DNA from: Tethya wilhelma
Taxonomy: Eukaryota > Porifera > Demospongiae > Tethyida > Tethyidae
Direction: 5' to 3'
Length of the DNA: 64,000 nucleotides
Assembly (NCBI GenBank): GCA_964030475.1
Contig: CAXIPT010000001.1
Coordinates: forward strand, 23,365,532 to 23,429,531
The translations under genes were made by a program, and so were the position numbers. The notes beneath the pieces are model-generated. The model saw nothing but the letters and a program-made list of their open reading frames with translations, did no database searches and was not told the origin of the DNA. Shown piece after piece: positions 13,701 to 21,981 of this stretch. How positions within the stretch are numbered: position 1 is the first letter of the stretch; each line of letters begins with the position of its first letter.

Positions 13701-15296
13701 AAATCTTATCCTTCTTTTGTTGTACAGAGTATTTGTAGTTGTATAAACAGAGCTGTGAAGACAGTACATGAGCAGTATGCCCCTCTCTTGGAGAGAACAG
13801 TGGAACTCATTGTCAAGTGTTTTGCAGCTTATCACCATGCAAAATTGTTAAATTCAGCTGCTGAAGTAAGTATTACTTTGCCTAATAATTCGCAAAACAA
13901 TTTTCTTATCAATTGAAGCTGACAACTATAGTTAGTTCATAGCAGCTATGATAATGATATAGTGTATGTCAATATATATATTTTTTTCTTCCAGATTGTG
14001 GAGACATTTGGTAAGGAAGCATCATGTTCCACTCTCATCTCTGCTTTGTTACAGCAACTGCACTCCTCTACCTTACAGGTTTTTCAAACAGGTAACATCT
14101 GTAGATATAGCTAATTCTATCACACCACATGATTTATAGTCTTGTGTTTGAATTACAAGCATCATTTGATGATTATTTCTTGGCCTACTATCCATGCATG
14201 TATTTACACACTTGACCTCTATGTTCAGCAATGTGTGACCACCCAGACACTGTCCAAGCCTACCTGGGTCTAATGTCAGCAGTAAGTTAGTGTAATACTG
14301 CTAGTCTGTTCAGTCCTTTAACTCCATAACTATACCTTTAGGCTTTGAAGAATTGTCCATTGATTTTACTTGGGATGGACCAAAGTGCCAATAATCTCTT
14401 TGATATTGGTAAGTGATGAAAATTCTATAATGTTTGTATTAATTAAGTGATTAAATTTCTTGGCATTGTCCTGTACAACAGTTTCATCACATTATTATGA
14501 TACTATTGATTGTGTTCATTTGTTATTTTGTTCTGGATTTCATGATAGGGCTAGCAGCTCTGGAGTTGCCAGAGAGTCCCACGGTGAAGGCGGCAGCAAG
14601 TTTCTTTGTCACTTTTATAAGTCTAACAAGCAATGTGGAGTCTGTTCAGGAGGTGCTCCGACAGAATGGGCTCACTTTGATGCAGTGCATATTGAAGGCT
14701 ATAGCCTGGGCAGCACCTAGATCTTATCTGGGATCTTTCACTGATATTTTAGCAGCATTAAGTATTCACTGTTTACCTTTGTGTTCACAGTGGTTGGAGG
14801 TGAGTATATAGGTTCAAGAAACCATATCAGGAACATTCAGGGAAATGTGTTTCTTGTCTCCACTATAGGAACTGTTGTCACAAGATGGATTTCCTTCCAG
14901 CCATGTGACTTCAATAGAAAAACAAAGTTTTAAATCAGCAGTCCTGAGGTTAGTTTCTACACTGTACAGCTTGTAAAAGACTGCAGACTCAGGATGTAGT
15001 GTATTTTCATTGATCACAGGAGCAGCACCAGAGCTTTTAAGTTGAGTGAGACATTTTTTTAGTAACCTACTTTTGGTAATTTTGCTAGCATTGGTCTCAG
15101 CCTTTCTTTGCTATAAGGTAGGCTAGGTATAAGCAGATGGAGGTGCCTAGGTGCCTTCTGTTGTCTGCTCTCTGCAAGACAATATTTGTAGAGGGAGTTT
15201 TGGATCAAGTTTTAGATTTGCTACATTGCCACCTGGCAACGTTTATCCATACTAAAATTTGTACCTTGACCCCTTGACCCTTGTACACTCACACAT

Positions 15297-15363
<67 letters not shown>

Positions 15364-15483
15364 CTCACATGCACACATCACAGGGGTCAAGGCAACCAGC
15401 AGCTCTTAAGTACTAAAGTAAAGGAGTTTGCACTGATGTGTAGAGGATTCCACGGTACTCTTTATGCCATTGAAACATTATAG
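1798..15483 (+). CDS. IPO13: Importin-13, complete 26-exon gene
   Basis: Importin-beta family transport receptor that works with RanGTP at nuclear pores; vertebrate IPO13 carries cargo in both directions. Exons, all with GT-AG borders and consistent phase: 1798-1896, 5292-5414, 5604-5662, 5905-6109, 9671-9724, 9790-9868, 10240-10298, 10498-10655, 10759-10843, 11000-11131, 11260-11340, 11398-11478, 11734-11794, 11890-11939, 12011-12106, 12177-12321, 12615-12796, 13146-13409, 13584-13664, 13728-13865, 13995-14091, 14229-14281, 14342-14408, 14549-14799, 14869-14948, 15384-15483. They sum to 2880 nt, or 959 residues; human IPO13 is 963. The N-terminus (exons 2-4: SLEVQNYGALMLHNKITKFW, then PELPKEQYD and MPDLWP) and the C-terminus (MCRGFHGTLYA) align with vertebrate IPO13 by recall. 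The protein is HEAT-repeat throughout. Intron 4 (6110-9670) holds a complete gene on the other strand. A polyadenylation signal follows at 15704. The family call is firm; exact splice sites are my reading. Confidence 0.95.
4789..4834. repeat. (CA)n microsatellite in IPO13 intron 1
   Basis: About 23 uninterrupted CA units. The 3.4-kb intron around it (1897-5291) shows no other supported feature. Confidence 0.95.
5221..5286. repeat. (CA)33 microsatellite abutting the exon 2 acceptor of IPO13
   Basis: The CA run ends five bases before the acceptor AG at 5290-5291, so it occupies the place where the polypyrimidine tract should be. Confidence 0.95.
7093..7290. mobile_element. Degenerate MITE related to the element at 33115
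   Basis: The left end reads TACCATATAGCGGGAAAGTT and the right end, reverse-complemented, TAACTGTATAGCAGGAAAGTT. These are imperfect versions of the 25-bp terminal inverted repeat of the intact copy at 33115-33376. The internal sequence has no coding capacity. It lies in IPO13 intron 4, just downstream of the 3' end of the nested minus-strand gene. Confidence 0.6.
7365..9203 (-). CDS. Secreted SSGLDTL-repeat protein with a fibrinogen-like cysteine-rich C-terminus, nested in IPO13 intron 4
   Basis: Single-exon gene. The frame is open from an ATG at 9272, but I prefer the ATG at 9203 because it gives a standard signal peptide (MKVHCLLLATVMMIVQG). Then come a short acidic spacer and about 240 residues of repeats built from the octad GLDTLSSS and an 11-residue form with an extra SGG. 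A helical segment (ITKDDLQGIIRSTVREIVRS) that may oligomerise follows. The last 260 residues or so form a cysteine-rich module starting SGLYWLESQG and VQQYCDMTRECCG, like the beginning of fibrinogen C-terminal domains, and continuing with GWMKVGNLNMTD, VSITHG and HIWTFA motifs that I recall from many sponge and cnidarian secreted proteins. There is no transmembrane segment. Role unknown; adhesion or recognition is an inference. It is transcribed against IPO13. Confidence 0.75.
   Translation of the reverse strand: MKVHCLLLATVMMIVQGGGEISQGEKNDDAIREESKSGETNYELDTLSGGSSSGLDTLSGGSSSGLDTLSSSGLDTLSSSGLDTLSSSGLDTLSSSGLDTLSSSGQDTLSGGSSSGLDTLSSSGQDTLSGGSSSGLDTLSSSGQDTLSGLSSSGLDTLNSSGQDTLSGGSSSGLDTLSSSGLDTLSSSGLDTLSSSGQDTLSGGSSSGLDTLNSSGLDTLSGGSSSGLDTLSSSGLDTLSSSGQDTLSGGSSSGLDTLSGGSSSGLDTLSGGSSSGLDTLSSSGLDEKSCVCEEPGQPDYTNQCITKDDLQGIIRSTVREIVRSELELLANYLVEVQKNESADSSQGKKQDGSFERPYRSCKHQPESSPSGLYWLESQGSSPVQQYCDMTRECCGNKEGWMKVGNLNMTDPNQQCPLGYRYFDSPRRSCGLPHLSGCVSTIFSVYGVEYSKVCGKIIGYQIGSPDSFTQYTINKRTIDEQYVDGVSITHGKSPRKHIWTFAVASDERANERWTCPCTQPDRPYNGLIPPYVGQEYFCETGTRRRKGLPRFYEEDPVWDGEGCGAVSTCCNHPLYFCNNLPVPTREDIELRLCADNAGYEENIALEMVEIYVQ
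8347..9076. repeat. Coding minisatellite (24-bp and 33-bp units)
   Basis: Tandem units of 24 bp (octad GLDTLSSS) and 33 bp (with an extra SGG) follow one another irregularly, about 26 in all, within the nested secreted-protein gene. Variation is largely confined to a few positions (Q for L, N for S), which indicates recent expansion or gene conversion. Three or more reading frames across both strands stay open through the array. That is a by-product of a unit length divisible by three and no stop within the unit. Confidence 0.95.
10110..10156. repeat. Half copy of the TAGCCT-ended palindromic element
   Basis: The sequence GTGAGTGAAAGGTCAGAGGA followed by CCTGGGAATGAGGCTA matches the right arm of the palindrome at 34524-34637. 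The left arm is not clear. It lies in IPO13 intron 6. Confidence 0.5.
10662..10709. repeat. (GT)24 microsatellite just after the exon 8 donor of IPO13
   Basis: Begins six bases after the exon 8 boundary (donor GTGAGT at 10656) and runs directly into intron 8. Confidence 0.95.
11607..11688. mobile_element. Small palindromic MITE-like element (TAGCCT ends)
   Basis: The left arm TAGCCTTGTACCCAGGCTCT pairs with the right arm ending CCCGGGTACAAGGCT. The arms are about 40 bp each with a very short centre, so the whole element can fold back. It lies in an IPO13 intron and has no coding capacity. Confidence 0.65.
12511..12587. mobile_element. Small palindromic MITE-like element (TAGCCT ends), degenerate
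   Basis: The left end TAGCCTTGATCCCAGG and right end CTTGGAAACAAGGCTA are inverted copies of each other and match the ends of the copies at 11607 and 34524. Lies in IPO13 intron 16. Confidence 0.55.
15299..15364. repeat. (CT)n then (TATC)n microsatellite before the last IPO13 exon
   Basis: About 23 CT units grade into TATC units, ending 19 bases before the final exon at 15384. The run is pyrimidine-rich and may serve as the polypyrimidine tract. Confidence 0.9.
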
Positions 15484-16290
15484 CTACTTGTAGATGCTCT
15501 ATTTTCTGTTACTGGGATTAATAATATCAAGTCTTCATATAACCTTATTGTACTTAAAAAGTCATTTGATGCTAGCTGGTCTAACATCACTTTGACTTAG
15601 AAGTGTAGTGAACATGAACTGGATGTGGTTGCATTAGTAAGGATTTTGAGTATTGAGGTCAATGTGAAAAGACTATGTTTACGTATTATTGTCCTCTTTT
15701 TTGAATAAACTTTCTGGGCTTTGTGTCAAAAAATAACGGGTCATCATTTTTCGTTTTGAGATGTTCACATAATCGTAGTAACTGTGTGGACTGACATCCT
15801 GTCCATTGTGTTGCTCATAGTGACCTAAAATTAATGTCCCATCCCTGTGTCAACGTATAAGCATTGTTTTGTTATGAACATGACCAGGCTTGGCTTAAAC
15901 TATAGCTAACCATGTAGATACTACTACCTAGGAACAAGCAAAAACATCACAAAAAGGCCAAAAAATGGCAAAACACTGCTTAATATTATGCTGACACTCC
16001 ATGGTGATCACATTTCCCTATTTTTTCCATTGTGTGCTAATCATGCATTGTCCAGTTACTGACTAATTCCAACTAACTTCCTGTCTGTTATAGTTTGGAT
16101 CAACAATCAACATCCATCTGGGGAGAATCCTTGGGAAATACCCCTTATCTTGATAGTTGCACAACAGCTATATAGCTAGGGACTATTTTAGGGGGATTCG
16201 TTTGCCACAAAAGTAGGTGGATTTGTTAATATTTAAAAGGGGTTGTTTTTGAATCATAATTACTAATATCAGCAGTAGGGTATATTGATA
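15484..16290. other. IPO13 3' UTR and intergenic sequence
   Basis: AATAAA at 15704-15709, 221 bases after the stop, is a plausible IPO13 polyadenylation signal. I see no gene or repeat in the remainder up to 16290. Confidence 0.5.
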
Positions 16291-16968
16291 ATGGCTGTTG
16301 ATATCAACTTAGCATACAGAACAAACACACTCAGAACCAATGGCCTTACTCATAATGAAATTCGTCATGTTTCCAAATATCTTTCTGTAAATGGAGTTTT
16401 GTGGACAAGAGAGAGCTTAAGTGGTCTAATATTAGGAGTGATGGCCGCTACGATCAAGTTAGAACCAGCCTGAAAGTAAGTATAGATGAAAGAATGGATC
16501 CTAATCCCCAGTACAATGAGCACATTTCAAGACAAACATATCGTCGGCATCACAGAGCTGAAATTCAGGAAGGATGGCAAGTAGGCCACATTGTCGCACG
16601 TGCCAATGGTGGAGCTGACAGTCCCTGGAATTATGTCCTGATGAATGGCAGCTAGGTACAACATCAGGCTACGCAACCTTCATGATGGCATAATATTTGC
16701 TCATGTCACATTGGAACAACTACAAGCAGCTGTTCGTTCATCTCGTTGTCAGGAAGGGTGCAGTTTGACCTTCAAGGAAGCTTGTGGTAAGCGTGACAGT
16801 GCTTTGAACGACTACAGAGAGTTGGCTCTTTTTCAAGAAGGATGGAGTCAGTTTCAAGGTGGCTATGATCATAGGCAACATGATGGGCAGGATGTCATTC
16901 ACACATGGTTGTGGGATGAAAACTATTGTAAGCAGCTAGTTAGAGAATGGAGGAGGCATTTCGATTAA
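16291..16968 (+). pseudogene. Broken HNH-nuclease-like gene
   Basis: Three consecutive open segments in alternating frames read like one protein. The first (from ATG 16291) starts MAVDINLAYRTNT. The second carries GWQVGHIVARANGGADSPWN, which resembles the core of HNH endonucleases (His, GG, Asp, then Asn). The third starts YNIRLRNLHDG and ends at 16968. Frame changes are needed near 16400-16440 and at about 16652, where a TAG interrupts the frame. Neither point has obvious splice signals, so I call it a pseudogene; sequencing errors or an unusual intron remain possible. HNH proteins cut DNA or RNA and occur in mobile elements and defence systems. The MACPF gene follows 500 bp downstream on the same strand; any link is conjecture. 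Confidence 0.45.
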
Positions 16969-17483
16969 TTCTTAGCAGTTTTATCTGACTGAGACTATAC
17001 AGTAGGTCGCATAATTGTTTGCTTTTTGTAGTTAAATGATATATAATTATGATAACAAAATCAGATATTACGTGTTTTGTAAACTTGAAGTGTAGCAATA
17101 TTATAGCAATTGGCGCGGAAATGACTGATAAACTTGTCAATCTGCAAGTCTTTTCCAGGGATATTGCAATACATTTTACTCATAGCAAAAAACCTTCACT
17201 GTTTTTTTGTTGTGTAGGGCTAGGGAAGGAAAAGGATACCTAATTGTTTGTCTAGTTGTATCTATGACTGCGTAATAATTTTGACATTAAATAATTTTAT
17301 TCTTGTGTCATTTAAGGTTGATAAACTTTCACTATTCTTTGAAGCACTGCGCACTATGTTTATTTTTAATGTAACGTTTTTCACAGTTCACTTGATTTTC
17401 CCTAAACAACCAACACTATATAAATGCTAATAGTCATCCGATCTGTTAGTTTCTCGATAATTTCTCTTTAGGAAAAAAATTCA
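16969..17483. other. Intergenic / possible 5' UTR intron of the MACPF gene
   Basis: No coding segment supported. An acceptor-like pyrimidine tract and AG (TTTCTCTTTAG) lie 12 bases before the MACPF ATG at 17484, so a spliced non-coding first exon upstream is possible. Confidence 0.35.
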
Positions 17484-18908
17484 ATGGATGAGCTAGCTTT
17501 AACTGAGATCAATCAGCACCTTGGCAGTGGCTATGATGTCTGTGGAAAATATGCAGATGCAGTAAGCATCAAGAAAAAAATATTTGATATGGAACGAGTT
17601 CCAAAGAAAGATATTCGGCGGCTTGGAAATAGAAAAGCACATTATTTTTCATTTGTTGGAGAAAGTGTTGAAGAATACCAACAAAAGCTCTCTGCAAAGG
17701 CTGGCATCAAAGGCTCTTACGCTCTTTTTTCAGCATCTGTTGAAGCATCCTTCGACGCTAGTTGTCTGTCCATAGAAGAGAGTAGCTATGTATCCATCCA
17801 ATATTGCATGTGTTACGAAACATGGAAATTGCAGACGACGTCTACTGAGTACATGTACCCCGACGTGCTCGAAGATTTCGAATTGAAAGATGGAAAGTGG
17901 TTGATAGAGCACTATGGTGCTGGTGTTGTCATGGGGATGGATGTCGGTGGACGTTGGGTGGACAATCTAACCACAAGCAAACTCTACACCAATTCAAGCA
18001 TTGAAGTGAAGGCCACAATGGAGGCTGCGTACCAAGCTTTTGTTTCAGCAGGAAGCAGTGCTGAGGTATCTATTGCAGCGGAGAAGCAGAAATCCATTGC
18101 AAATCGTAAAGTGTATGCAATTGGAGGTGATCCCACTTTTGCTCCAAAAAACTTGGAGGAATGGCAATTGTCAGTTGAAAAAAATCCGACCTTCATTGAT
18201 TTCACCTCAGACGGTCTTGTCATGCTTTGGGATCTATTTCCAGAGTACAAAGATAAGCTTCAGAAGGGCTTTGAGGAATATCACAGAGAACACAAGCTCC
18301 GTATCCTAAAGAAGAATATCATGGATGCTTTTTTTGTAGCAAGCCAAAAATATGCAAGCGATGAGGGATCTGGAGCGGACCAAGATTTAAGTTTGTACAA
18401 ACGAATGACCTCCGATAGTGTGCCTGTATACTATGTGGGGGTGAATGGAAACAGCAATGTTGGTTTAGTGCTTGAAGATTCAGATTGTGTAACGGGCTCA
18501 ACTTTGAAACGTTACGGTGCCTTTGTTGATCCTGTTCGCTGGCAACAAGTTTGGAATGATAGAGGATCGCTCAAACCTTACGATTACAACTGTTGGATGC
18601 CAGTTGGTCCACCTGATTACGTTGCTCTAGGAGTCTTTTGCCGGTTTGGAGTGAGTGATCAGAATCCACCAAGTGAAGAAGAAGCAAAAGGTCTTGTAGT
18701 GGTGCACCGATCATTGGTTGAACCCTGTCACTTCGAGACTGCTGAGGTGTGGAAAGATAAAGGAAGCCATGCCTGGTATGATCTCACTCTTGGACGGCTT
18801 CCTCATGAAGCTCTATGGCCGTCACTCACCACTGATCCTGATGCCGGAGAACTCCCTCCAAAATATACGCTGAAGAAACAGTACCTACGAGATAGCAAGA
18901 ATACGTGA
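17484..18908 (+). CDS. MACPF (perforin-like) protein with Vps62-like C-terminus
   Basis: Single-exon, 474 residues. The first half fits a MACPF domain, the fold of membrane-attack-complex and perforin pore formers. The signature is at residues 144-156 (YGAGVVMGMDVGG), with an aromatic-G start and the closing GG before the central strands; the usual His is absent. The following stretches (TSKLYTNSSIEVKATMEAAY and AGSSAEVSIAAEKQ) suit membrane-inserting helix clusters. Residues about 315-440 resemble the Vps62/DUF946 family, including WMPVGPPDYVALG (371-383) and LVVVHRSLV. I see no signal peptide, so secretion would need another route or an upstream exon. The ATG is at 17484. Such pore formers act in immunity, venom or development; which applies here is unknown. 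The lack of introns contrasts with IPO13 and would fit retroposition or horizontal acquisition. Confidence 0.8.
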   Translation: MDELALTEINQHLGSGYDVCGKYADAVSIKKKIFDMERVPKKDIRRLGNRKAHYFSFVGESVEEYQQKLSAKAGIKGSYALFSASVEASFDASCLSIEESSYVSIQYCMCYETWKLQTTSTEYMYPDVLEDFELKDGKWLIEHYGAGVVMGMDVGGRWVDNLTTSKLYTNSSIEVKATMEAAYQAFVSAGSSAEVSIAAEKQKSIANRKVYAIGGDPTFAPKNLEEWQLSVEKNPTFIDFTSDGLVMLWDLFPEYKDKLQKGFEEYHREHKLRILKKNIMDAFFVASQKYASDEGSGADQDLSLYKRMTSDSVPVYYVGVNGNSNVGLVLEDSDCVTGSTLKRYGAFVDPVRWQQVWNDRGSLKPYDYNCWMPVGPPDYVALGVFCRFGVSDQNPPSEEEAKGLVVVHRSLVEPCHFETAEVWKDKGSHAWYDLTLGRLPHEALWPSLTTDPDAGELPPKYTLKKQYLRDSKNT

Positions 18909-19331
18909 TGCAATTCTAAGTCTGCCAGTGCAAAATAGTTTAGAACTCTATAGATTTTTGTATAATAAAAATTATTATAGGTTTTGTGTGGACTATAATA
19001 ATAGTATCAAGGAGCTAGTGTGCTGTTCATATTAAATATAGTCATGCATTGATTTTACTATAATGTTTTGCTGACTAGTTTTACTGCAAACACCATTAAA
19101 TTATATTGAAAGCAAAACATAGCTTATTAGTTTTAATAGTAACTAGTGTTTTGAAACAGAGAAATGAAAAAATACCACAATCAGTTATTATACTACAAAA
19201 AACGCTTCATAGAACGGAAATAGCATAATATTATGCACATGACATGAAATCGAAAATGAAACTGCATGGTGCAACAATAACTTGGACAATTAACAGAAAC
19301 AATTGAACATATTATACAACAGTTAATTATG
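18909..19331. other. Convergent 3' region of the MACPF and beta-helix genes
   Basis: AT-rich sequence between two stop codons on opposite strands. AATAAA at 18964-18969 is a likely polyadenylation signal of the MACPF gene, 56 bases past its stop. No further gene seen. Confidence 0.5.
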
Positions 19332-21767
19332 TTATGCAGGTAAGAGTTCGACTTGAGTCTCATCAATATTAAGCTGTGATGGCTCTTGAGCAAATGTGTG
19401 CTCATCTTCATGATCATCAAAGCTTATTCTTCTCTCCACAGTTCTATAAGGACCCATACTAAAAGCGTTCAACTTCTTCCACAGCTTACAGAAGAGGAGC
19501 AACAACAATACACACACTATGATGCTAGCAACAAGAGAGATCAAGCCAATAGCCAAAGAAATATAAGTTACATTCTTGTCTGCTCCCCCTTGATCAAAGT
19601 TCTTAGTTGTGTTCTCCATTGAAGAGGTTGTGGGAGCATTTGTGTTAGGATGAAAGGTAGCAGTCGTTGTACCTCCGTGTGTGGTCATTGTGGTATGTCC
19701 TGTGGATAGAGTACTTTCTGCTGATGTAGTTTCTTGGTGTGTTGTGGTCTCGGGGAGAAAAGTGCTGGTGGCATCTGAGGGCATTGTAGTTTCAGTATTA
19801 GATGTGGCAGCTGTTGAAACACTGGTGCCAGACTTTGCAGTTGTTTCAAGGTGAGTTGTGACTTCAGAAAAAGTAGTTGTTTCAGTAGGAGCTTGAGGAG
19901 TGCTACCAGATGACATTTCTTCGTCATAAAGAGTACAGTCCTGTGGGTTTTGAGAGTCAGGTTGTATTTCAAGTCTATGAGCTGAAGCATTGAAGTTTAT
20001 GCTACTAAGACAGGAACTGATCACATCTCCGGAATCAGCCGTGTTACCACTGAAAGTAGTATTGATATCAATTTCAATCGAGCCTCCTTGTACATAGAAC
20101 ACCCCTCCTTTGTGAGTAGCATGATTTTCAGTGAATGTCCCAGTCTTGATTTCAACATTACTATCACTTTGAACATTTACAACTCCTCCATTATTGGCAG
20201 AATTCCTTTGAAAGTTGCAGTTTCTTAAGGTGTAGTTTGTTTGATATTCATTGGTGTACATAACTCCACCATTTCCTTCATTGGCACTATTTCCAACGAA
20301 GAAGCTTTCTTCGATAATAAGACTCGAATTTTTCAAGTTGAAAACTCCACCATTGGCTCTAGCCGCACCATTATCACTGAACACACAACCGACTGCTTCA
20401 ACAACTCCATTTCCAAAGCAACCAACTCCTCCACCATCTGATGTTCCAATTGCTTCGTTTAAGGAGAATGTACTGTTGAAAATAGACACATTAATGTCAT
20501 AGAGTCCACTCACACTTAAAACTCCACAACTTATGGCGCTGTTGTTGTTAAATGAGCTTCCATTGAAATAAACATTGGTATAATTTGCTTCGGTGTATAT
20601 TGCTCCACCACTTCCACCAGCTGCTGAATTACTGAAGAAATCACTTTTAACAGCCTTTATATTGTGACGGGTGTATATGGCTCCTCCGTTGCCTACATTT
20701 GGGAAGTTATCAGGACTTGCAGCTGCTGTATTGTTATTGAAGATGCTATCTGTCAACAGAACATTCCTACTGTATGTTGCTCCACCATTCCTTGCAGAGT
20801 TGCCGTGAAAAGTGCTGTTTGAGATTTCGATATCACCTAAGCTAAAAATAGCCCCTCCTAAGTTATTGTAGTCTCCCGGTCCAACATTCTTTGTGAAATT
20901 GCTGTTGATGACCATCACTTTTCCTTCACTATAGATAGCTCCTCCCTGACTGGCATTGTTTGCCCAAAAGAGACAATTACTTACAGTCACATTACCAACA
21001 GAATAGATCGCTCCTCCCCGAGAGTAAAAGTTGTTATTAGGATACTGAGCCAGGGCACGATTGTTGAAAAAACGGGCACCATTAACAGTAATGGTTCCAA
21101 GAGCATCGTAATTACTGATGCTCCCTCCATCATTGTAATATGCACGTGTGACTGACCCAGCAGGGTAGTAGGGCCTAGGGTCATTGTAACCACTTGTGAA
21201 ATTACTGGCATCCACTTCAAGGGTAGAGAGAAAATTCACACGTATGTGAGCAACGTTGCCAAAAAACATTGTTTTGACAAAAATAGCATTTGTATACTCT
21301 ATAGTAATGCTTGTAGTTCCTCGATGGGCCCCGTGTGATAATCTTGATGCAGTCATAACAAAGGATTGTATTTGACTTAACATATTTCCAACACAATCAT
21401 AGAATTGCAAGTTGCTGATGTTCACATTGGTTATATTGCTCAATGTGAAAGCAGGTCCAGGTGAGCTTCTGTAATTGCATCCAATTCGAGCACTTGGTTC
21501 CCCTATCATTGTGAAGTTGGTCATTGAGGAGGCTGTGACCGGTCTTTGCATGACGTAGTATCCAGATGTGAAGACTAACGTGGTTGAAGGTGAGATGACT
21601 GTGGGGCTACTTCCATTCCATGTGTAACAGGGGTCTCCTGAAACGTTACTGAACCCACAAGCAGCACTGGGAGATGACCTGATGTAGATGGTATAACTAG
21701 TTCCGAGTCCATATCTGCAAAGGAGAACACTGATCAGCAGTAGACACCATAAAAGCCTGATTTTCAT
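19332..21767 (-). CDS. Single-pass membrane protein with GGAIY-repeat beta-helix ectodomain
   Basis: Single exon. The ATG at 21767 starts a signal peptide (MKIRLLWCLLLISVLLC), giving 811 residues. An N-terminal region (CGFSNVSGDPCYTW) precedes a long stretch of about a dozen repeats of the type GGAIYS...NSxFxxNxA, e.g. GGAIYSEGKVMVINSNFTKN. These match the polymorphic outer-membrane-protein and right-handed parallel beta-helix repeat pattern. Many N-glycosylation sites are present. A Ser/Thr-rich mucin-like stalk (about 614-719) leads to a transmembrane helix (about 731-756, AIGLISLVASIIVCVLLLLL) and a roughly 50-residue acidic cytoplasmic tail containing RRISFDDHED. The architecture suggests a cell-surface receptor or adhesion molecule, an inference. 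It is divergent from the ROCO gene, 214 bp away, and convergent with the MACPF gene. Confidence 0.8.
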   Translation of the reverse strand: MKIRLLWCLLLISVLLCRYGLGTSYTIYIRSSPSAACGFSNVSGDPCYTWNGSSPTVISPSTTLVFTSGYYVMQRPVTASSMTNFTMIGEPSARIGCNYRSSPGPAFTLSNITNVNISNLQFYDCVGNMLSQIQSFVMTASRLSHGAHRGTTSITIEYTNAIFVKTMFFGNVAHIRVNFLSTLEVDASNFTSGYNDPRPYYPAGSVTRAYYNDGGSISNYDALGTITVNGARFFNNRALAQYPNNNFYSRGGAIYSVGNVTVSNCLFWANNASQGGAIYSEGKVMVINSNFTKNVGPGDYNNLGGAIFSLGDIEISNSTFHGNSARNGGATYSRNVLLTDSIFNNNTAAASPDNFPNVGNGGAIYTRHNIKAVKSDFFSNSAAGGSGGAIYTEANYTNVYFNGSSFNNNSAISCGVLSVSGLYDINVSIFNSTFSLNEAIGTSDGGGVGCFGNGVVEAVGCVFSDNGAARANGGVFNLKNSSLIIEESFFVGNSANEGNGGVMYTNEYQTNYTLRNCNFQRNSANNGGVVNVQSDSNVEIKTGTFTENHATHKGGVFYVQGGSIEIDINTTFSGNTADSGDVISSCLSSINFNASAHRLEIQPDSQNPQDCTLYDEEMSSGSTPQAPTETTTFSEVTTHLETTAKSGTSVSTAATSNTETTMPSDATSTFLPETTTHQETTSAESTLSTGHTTMTTHGGTTTATFHPNTNAPTTSSMENTTKNFDQGGADKNVTYISLAIGLISLVASIIVCVLLLLLFCKLWKKLNAFSMGPYRTVERRISFDDHEDEHTFAQEPSQLNIDETQVELLPA

Positions 21768-21981
21768 GATTGGCAACTGAGTCAGTCTCAGTGTGCACTA
21801 AAAAAGTGGGAGTTGCTCGGGCTCACGTGACTTTGGTAACCTTTAACCCAACAAAATTTTGGCGCTGCAGTAGTTTAGCGCGTGAAAAACACTAAAAAGA
21901 GGGAGTGGCACAAAGAGGTCAGTTGTCTCGTCAAACTGTTTAACAGTGGCAGAGAATTCCTTTGAAAGTTGCAGTTGTTGT
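21768..21981. promoter_or_regulatory. Divergent promoter between beta-helix and ROCO genes
   Basis: Only 214 bp separate the two start codons. The span includes AGCGCG and CACGTGACTTTGG (an E-box-like CACGTG). A shared bidirectional promoter is inferred from spacing. Confidence 0.4.

Noticed and set aside
15015..15060. Alternative last exon of IPO13 after a cacag at 15019
   Set aside because: It reads about 14 codons to a stop and lacks the conserved C-terminus; the exon at 15384 keeps phase and matches the family end.
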